Below, in pieces: positions 1 through 4,800 of a DNA stretch of 8,771 bases. Each line of letters starts with the position of its first letter. Position 1 is the first letter of the stretch. Source of the DNA: an uncultured Methanobrevibacter sp. (GTDB taxonomy: Archaea; Methanobacteriota; Methanobacteria; Methanobacteriales; Methanobacteriaceae). The notes under the pieces were generated by a model, which had not been told where the DNA came from, ran no database searches, and saw only the letters and a program-made list of their open reading frames with translations. The stretch lies in assembly GCA_904501935.1 (NCBI GenBank), contig CAJGDA010000065.1, positions 1 to 8,771 of the forward strand, written 5' to 3'. The translations under genes were made by a program, and so were the position numbers.

Positions 1-29
1 TCGCCATCAAAAACTACCATATTACTCAT
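1..29 (-). CDS. 5' end of an unidentified minus-strand gene (cut by window edge)
   Basis: Only the first nine codons are visible: ATG at 29-27 followed by MSNMVVFDG, then the window ends. The ATG overlaps the TGA stop of the upstream frame (26-28) in an ATGA arrangement, the usual sign of translational coupling within an operon. A G-rich stretch (GGATGGGA) just upstream could serve as a weak ribosome binding site. Nothing can be said of function. The start is inferred from the overlap; a second ATG three codons later is also possible. Confidence 0.45.
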
Positions 30-220
30 TCCCATCCAATAGTTAATTTACAACCAATGTTTCTATAATCATTTTTTATTTTTTTAAATTCATCGGAGTT
101 TTCAAAACCACCCATTTCTTTATAAACTGTAACATCTGCTTTATCATCACAAGTTATTATGTCTTTTGAAGTGAAATAACCTTTTTTATGTTTTGAAACG
201 TATGTTTCGCAAGTAATGAT
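26..220 (-). pseudogene. Start-less C-terminal ORF remnant running out of the 37-bp repeat
   Basis: Reading from the 37-bp repeat at 190-226 on the minus strand, a frame stays open for 64 codons to a TGA at 26-28. It begins IITCETYVSK inside the repeat, continues HKKGYFTSKDIITC, and ends KNDYRNIGCKLTIGWE. The composition (Lys, Asp, Ile, Gly, a sensible amphipathic end) and the ATGA overlap with the next gene suggest a genuine C-terminal coding region. No ATG, GTG or TTG lies in frame between the TGA at 221-223 and the region that looks like real protein, so the 5' part seems missing or replaced at the repeat. An internal ATG (in KEMGGFENSD) could at most start a peptide of about 30 residues. 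I do not recognise the family. Confidence applies to this being a truncated coding region. Confidence 0.5.
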
Positions 221-226
221 TCAAAC
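190..226 (+). repeat. 37-bp direct repeat, copy 1
   Basis: This 37-bp sequence begins GTTTTGAAACG and ends AATGATTCAAAC. It is identical at all positions to 1675-1711 and in the same orientation; the bases just outside differ on both sides. It has dyad symmetry: an inner GAAAC-GTAT-GTTTC hairpin and outer arms GTTT(T)GAA / TTCAAAC. On the minus strand it carries a TGA followed by an open frame that reads straight into different coding sequence at each copy. The length and the GTTT...AAAC ends recall CRISPR repeats, but spacing of about 1.45 kb is not that of an array. An attachment or recombination site is an equally good reading. Confidence 0.9.
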
Positions 227-297
227 GTGACCCTTCGGATAGTTTTGATGGTTAGGTGCTGCCACACCGTTAGACCCATCATTACTACCGTTGGTCT
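190..297. other. Candidate structured RNA or DNA-hairpin segment next to repeat copy 1
   Basis: This stretch is visibly more GC-rich than the surrounding DNA and full of complementary segments. AGTAATGAT (212-220, inside the repeat) pairs perfectly with ATCATTACT (278-286), enclosing 57 nt. Within this GGTG (255-258) pairs with CACC (265-268), and TGATGG (246-251) pairs with CCATCA (276-281), which competes with the long helix for 278-281. ACCGTTAGAC (266-275) is nearly repeated as ACCGTTGGTC (287-296). A T-rich run follows at 305-313. The strand is undetermined, because the pairings work on either strand. It is not a tRNA and I match it to no known RNA family. It may be a small RNA, a transposon-end-like hairpin or a recombination site extension. 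Only the first 37 bp recur at copy 2. Confidence 0.3.
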
Positions 298-324
298 TAC
301 ATATTATTTTTTTGTAATTTCATA

Positions 325-333
325 TTTATAAAT
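325..333 (+). promoter_or_regulatory. TATA-like box for the TPR gene
   Basis: TTTATAAAT matches the archaeal TATA-box pattern. It is the best candidate upstream of the gene starting at 463. It predicts transcription starting about 25 bp downstream, near 355-360, and a leader of about 100 nt. Another AT-rich stretch (AGTATAAAG, 338-346) could serve instead. Confidence 0.4.
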
Positions 334-448
334 GATAGTATAAAGAGAGCATCTGAAAACTAATCACCAAGGGCAAATAGTAAAATGTATAACCCCACAC
401 TTACACACCTATCACTAACAAAAAAACATAATGATGATCCAAAAATAT

Positions 449-453
449 GAGGT
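449..453 (+). promoter_or_regulatory. Shine-Dalgarno site of the TPR gene
   Basis: GAGGT, complementary to the archaeal 16S rRNA 3' end, lies nine bases before the ATG at 463. It supports that start over the other possible starts downstream. Confidence 0.7.
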
Positions 454-462
454 AGTGTAAAT

Positions 463-1251
463 ATGGCTTTTTTCGATAAATTCAAAAAAACAAAAAAGGA
501 GACCCCAGTAAATAAAACTCCGCCTAAAACATTATCAGATGTAATTGCCCAGGAAGTTACAAGAATCAAAGCAATGTCTCCTGAAGAGAAAGCAGAATAT
601 AGGAAACAACAGCAAATCAGCAAACAAGAATATGAGAAAAAACGAGAAATAGAGCATAAAATTGTTGATAATCATATTAATGGGTCTGCTCTGATAGATG
701 AAGGACAGATTGATGAGGCAATACAATGTTTTGAGGAAAATTTGAGTTTAAAAACAAAAGCCCCGTATACTTATGACCATCTTGCTATGCTTTACCATTA
801 TAAGAAAGATTTTGAAAAAGAAAGGTATATTCTGAAGTGTTATTTGGGTCTTGATGTTGATGGTTTGAAAGCGGACAAATCTAGATTGGATTTCACTAAA
901 CGATTAGAGAATGTTGAGCAGTTTTTGAATACTGGTAAATGGAAGTTTGATTGTTTGCCGAATGACCCTAAAATCTTATATTATAGGATTAAAGAAGCTA
1001 AGACACTTATTAAAAGTGAGGAACAAGAAAAAGGAATTCAGATGCTTGAAGACATTATGAGTGATGGAACATATACTAATACGGTGTATAATACTCTTTA
1101 TCAAGTTTATAAAAAGAATAAAAGGTATGATGATTGTGTTCGTGTTTGTGAGAAGGCTATTGATGTGTTGGGGTTTTTCAGTAATGATAGAAAGGAGCGG
1201 TGGAATATTAATTTAGAGAAGTCTTTGAAAGTAAAAGAAAAGGCAGGATAA
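463..1251 (+). CDS. TPR-type repeat protein, cytoplasmic, function unknown
   Basis: This 262-residue protein has no signal peptide and no membrane segment. The first 65 residues are highly charged, with Lys/Glu/Gln-rich helix (about 38-65, coiled-coil-like). Residues about 70-131 form two tetratricopeptide-like helical hairpins, with IDEGQIDEAIQCFEENL and the following YDHLAMLYHYKKDFEKERYIL matching the small-large-Ala spacing of TPRs. A second pair lies at about 172-236, where YNTLYQVYKKNKRYDDCVRVCEKAI is the clearest. TPRs are protein-protein interaction scaffolds; no catalytic motif is visible, so the partner and role are unknown. Start is supported by GAGGT nine bases upstream and a TATA box further up. 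The gene is monocistronic, convergent with the broken gene at 1275-1705, and sits between the two 37-bp repeats. It appears intact, which suggests recent arrival or selection for function. Confidence 0.85.
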   Translation: MAFFDKFKKTKKETPVNKTPPKTLSDVIAQEVTRIKAMSPEEKAEYRKQQQISKQEYEKKREIEHKIVDNHINGSALIDEGQIDEAIQCFEENLSLKTKAPYTYDHLAMLYHYKKDFEKERYILKCYLGLDVDGLKADKSRLDFTKRLENVEQFLNTGKWKFDCLPNDPKILYYRIKEAKTLIKSEEQEKGIQMLEDIMSDGTYTNTVYNTLYQVYKKNKRYDDCVRVCEKAIDVLGFFSNDRKERWNINLEKSLKVKEKAG

Positions 1252-1274
1252 GTGTTTACTTAAGTAACAGTCTT

Positions 1275-1705
1275 TCATCTATATTTATAATCTGTAAATC
1301 TCACACCGTCAGAACATATTCTTATTTTACTGCCTTTAGGAATTGTTGTATAAACACATTTTCCATCATAGTATAATTGAAATTCTTTATCCCCATAACC
1401 TCGTTCTATTAGTTTAGTTAATAGATAATGTAATTCGTTTATTGTTAAATCTTTTTCATTATACTTTAAAGCATAATTTAACCCATCGTTTAATAATTCT
1501 AATTCATTTATTCGTTTTTTTAACTCCTCGTTTTCTTTTGTTATTTTTAGAATTGTAGAGATAATTCAGATATGGTTTTCCTTATTTTATGGTTTTCTTC
1601 TATCAATACTGGGTCCTCTTTGGATAATTCATTTAATAATTCGCAGATTCCATTTACATCTCTGGTGTCATTTCGTTTTGAAACGTATGTTTCGCAAGTA
1701 ATGAT
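1275..1705 (-). pseudogene. Frameshifted, start-less coiled-coil gene fused to repeat copy 2
   Basis: From repeat copy 2 a minus-strand frame reads IITCETYVSK, RNDTRDVNGICELLNEL and on to a TAA at 1547-1549. A second frame, open from 1565 and shifted relative to the first, continues naturally with LKITKENEELKKRINELELL, then NELHYLLTKLIERGYGDKEFQLYYDG and a C-terminus FTDYKYR with TGA at 1275-1277. The Leu/Glu/Lys heptads run across the junction, so one base lost near 1550-1555 explains the break. Neither part has an in-frame start codon. The layout (GICELLN helix, then a coiled coil, then a small beta-rich end) resembles small coiled-coil proteins that I recall as common in Methanobrevibacter accessory and prophage-like regions; that recall is not checked and I cannot assign a function. 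A sequencing error could mimic the frameshift but would not explain the missing start. Confidence 0.65.
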
Positions 1706-1711
1706 TCAAAC
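1675..1711 (+). repeat. 37-bp direct repeat, copy 2
   Basis: Identical to 190-226 over all 37 positions and in the same orientation. The flanks differ (TTTC before and CTTTA after, against TTAT before and GTGAC after copy 1), so the identity has sharp edges. On the minus strand it leads in frame into the broken coiled-coil gene. The structured extension that follows copy 1 is absent here. Confidence 0.9.
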
Positions 1712-1773
1712 CTTTACATAACACAAAATTTTTAATTGATTTTTACTACGAATTTTAATATTGTCCCAAAAGG

Positions 1774-1802
1774 AGTAAAACAAGAAATAATCTTGCTTTA
1801 CT
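1774..1802 (-). terminator. 12-bp hairpin after the adhesin gene, possible terminator
   Basis: On the minus strand AGTAAAGCAAGA and TCTTGTTTTACT form a 12-bp stem (one G-U pair) around a 5-nt loop, 43 bases beyond the adhesin stop. No clean U run follows directly (CCTTTTGGG), so it is a poor intrinsic terminator. It may instead protect the 3' end of the transcript. Confidence 0.35.
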
Positions 1803-1844
1803 AACAAAATGAAATCAGAACTTCAAAGTTTTAACAATATCTTA

Positions 1845-4800
1845 TTATACGCCACCCGCAAATTTAACTGATACGTCCTTTAATGACTGGAAAATGACTT
1901 CATTTTTAACAAAAATATTTCCAGGATTATTCAGAGGCAGGTTATAATTACCAATTAAAGATCCTTTAGATATTCCATTTATAAACTTAACCTTTATGCT
2001 GATGCATAAATTGTTATCTATATTTTGAATCTTGTTTACTGTTATATAGTCAATGTCCATGAAACTAGACTGAAAATTCTTCATTAACTTATCTGACATG
2101 AAATCTGATTTCATAAATTTGGATATCATTTTCATTTCATTATCAGTCGGGTTAATTCCGTTGACAGTACGAATTCTAATCCCTTCGCTGTCGTAGAAAT
2201 TTCCTTTGATATGATTTGCTGAAATATCCTCATTTGTTGTCTTAAAGTTTTCAGTAATCATTTGATATCCCTGTTTGTCCTGAGTCAATATTGCATCTTT
2301 AATTGATTTTTGTATTTCGGATATTTTCTTTTCAATCATTGCCCTTTCATTACAAAGTTCCTGGAGATTTTCAATATTATGACGTTTATCTAAGCTTAAT
2401 TGATCTTTTCTACTTTCGATATCGGTGGTAGTTATTTTACCGTATTTTTCATTAATATGCGAAATCTGTTTTTCTTGTTTTGAAATAGACTTATTAATAT
2501 CGTCAATTTTATTTTGCAACTGTACTTTTTGCTTTTTAAGGGTAGTGATTTGATTGTTTAAATCTTCAACAGTACTTTTCTTATTGCCTGACTCCAATTT
2601 CAGTTCCTTGTTTTTCTCAATTAGATTATCAAAATCTTTCTCGAATTGTTGTTGTTTCATTTCTGAAGTAATATGTTTTTTCAGATTCATGAAAGCGAGA
2701 TCCGCACCCATTTTTGCATGACCAAATGCATTGAATGCATGCTGCAGAATAGCCATTCCAACACCATCGAAATTATGTTCACGACTGGATTCAGCCAAAG
2801 TAAATACGCTGCCGACACCTGTACCTACCACAGTACCTGCAATTGTAGCAATTCCATTATATGTGGCAATTGTGGCTGTTGAAGCAAATGAACCTGCATT
2901 GATTGCGGCATTTAGCAGTAAACTATTGACTGCATAACCTGTACCAAAACTTACAAGAGCAACAGCTACATGAGCACCGGCATGCAGTGCGTCACGTGCC
3001 ATCATGGACATGTGAACCTCATTTTTAACATTAATATTGGAACCGTCGGCACTGACAACATTGCAAATGCCGTCATAATTGTAAACATCCACATTCTTTT
3101 TAGTCTTATAATCCATATTTCCTGAAAAGGTGGAGTTATAAATGTTACAGTATCCCTTGTTATAAAGGGCACCGCCATATTTTGCATAGTTATTCAAAAA
3201 TTTTGAAGCATAAATATTGCAGTAACCGTTATTATGAATAGCACCTGCATAATCATCTTTCACTTTATATTCAACCTTATTGCCATTAAAAAGGCAATGA
3301 TTAATATTCAGAGCACCGTCATTTATAATTGCTGTGTTAAAACCTGAGACATTGAAGTTATTCAATTCAACGGAAGCAATCTTTCCTACTTTTAAGAAAT
3401 GAACCTCATTTCCCAATTCGGGATTTTTAACTCCGATGGAAGCGCCGTTTCCATTGATAATTACATTTCCATAATTCACATCAAAAAGTGTTTCGTCACG
3501 ATGGAATATAGAATTGTATACTTTAGGATTGAAATTCATTTTAATGATATCAAATGCACCCTCTTTGGAATTAACTATGTCACGGACATTCATCAAATCT
3601 GTGACGGATGCAATATTGAATTCACCGATAACCGTATCAGCGGTGCTTCTTTTTAAAACCAAAGCATCATCTTTCTTTTCAATAACAGGATTGACGCCAA
3701 CTAGTTTAACGACACTACTTCCTACAACACGAATGTCCTCATTACGTTTTAATAAATAAGGTGTCGCTTTATTGTTTTCAAAGCTTCCCCCTACAATTTG
3801 TAATAAAGGACCAGTAGAATAGATTGCACCTCCAAATCTTGCAATATTACCTTTAAAGGTACAGTTCAAACAGTTCATAATGCCTGCGTTATAAAGGGCA
3901 CCACCAAAGCTGGCTCTGATCGTATGAGTATAGATATTACTGTCAAAAGTAATGTCATTAAATTTACCCATTCCAAAGCTTCTGATTGCTGAATTAAAAT
4001 GTTTAAATGTAACATTATTGATGGATAAAGACCCATAGCGTGAACAGAAACCGAAATGATAATCGTCTCCAGAGTCAATACCTTTTGTACTGATGGTTGA
4101 TCCATTACCGTTGATGGTAACCGGAGTAACACCTGCTTCAAAACAGAAATAATGTCTGTCAGCCAAACCGCCCTGTTGATTGTGATAATCTTTTGCAGCC
4201 ACAGACTCCAGATATTCCTTATTGAGACTATAGTTGCCTTTCTTTAAATTAATCACTACGCTGGTATAATTATTGTAACCGTTTATATATTTTAAAGCAT
4301 TGACCAGCTCACCGGTATTGGTGCAGTTAAATACTCCCACATTGGCCTTTGTATTATACCATGTGCTTAAAGGTTTGAATGAAACGCAGGACTCACCTTC
4401 ATAGTAACCTTTAGGAAGGGTTGGGTTGGAAGTGTAAAAATTAACATTACTGCCTTCAAAAGCGCAAATTGTGTCAGTGTCAGTTTTAAAATCACAATTC
4501 ACAAAATATGTACGTGAATCTTTATTTGCATATAAAACACCTGCATCATCACGGGAAATCATGTGTGTTGTAGGCTTATTGCCCTTGAAAACACAGTTGA
4601 CAAAAAAGGCTGTATTGAAATTGTCAATTACTGCAGCATTATAAATCTTATGTTCACCTACACGGGTTTGAGCAACATTATCGCTGAAAACTGTAGAATT
4701 GGATAAAATTTTTCCAAAATTCTTATAAACCTGAGCAAAATTGCTAATAGTCACGTTATTCAATTGAAGATTTGCATTTTTAGAAACCATGGCAAAAATA

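Larger units (their letters stand above)
190..1711. other. Segment bounded by perfect 37-bp direct repeats
   Basis: The two 37-bp copies enclose 1448 bp. Inside lie a structured GC-richer segment, a plus-strand TPR-type gene with its own promoter, and a broken minus-strand coiled-coil gene convergent to it. No recombinase, transposase or Cas gene is present inside or near it. Such a unit could be a small integrated cassette moved by an enzyme encoded elsewhere, the scar of a deletion between longer elements, or two unrelated insertions of the same repeat. The choice is inference; what is seen is the perfect repeat pair and the broken genes that abut it. Confidence 0.35.

Noticed and set aside
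190..226. Integron attC site
   Set aside because: The outer arms do not fit the RYYYAAC / GTTRRRY core-site pattern, and no integrase is present.
157..282. Minus-strand ORF of about 41 codons starting MMGLTVWQHL and reading through repeat copy 1
   Set aside because: It overlaps the better-supported frame ending at 26, has no clear ribosome binding site, and an unusual composition; the folded DNA explains its openness as well as coding would.
227..300. tRNA gene
   Set aside because: No cloverleaf, T-loop motif or anticodon arm of the right size could be fitted on either strand.
360..726. Minus-strand ORFs of 87 and 63 codons
   Set aside because: They are shadows antisense to the TPR gene and its leader, with no ribosome binding site.
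190..1711. CRISPR array
   Set aside because: The repeat has a CRISPR-like length and ends, but there are only two copies 1.45 kb apart with genes between them, no regular spacers and no cas genes.
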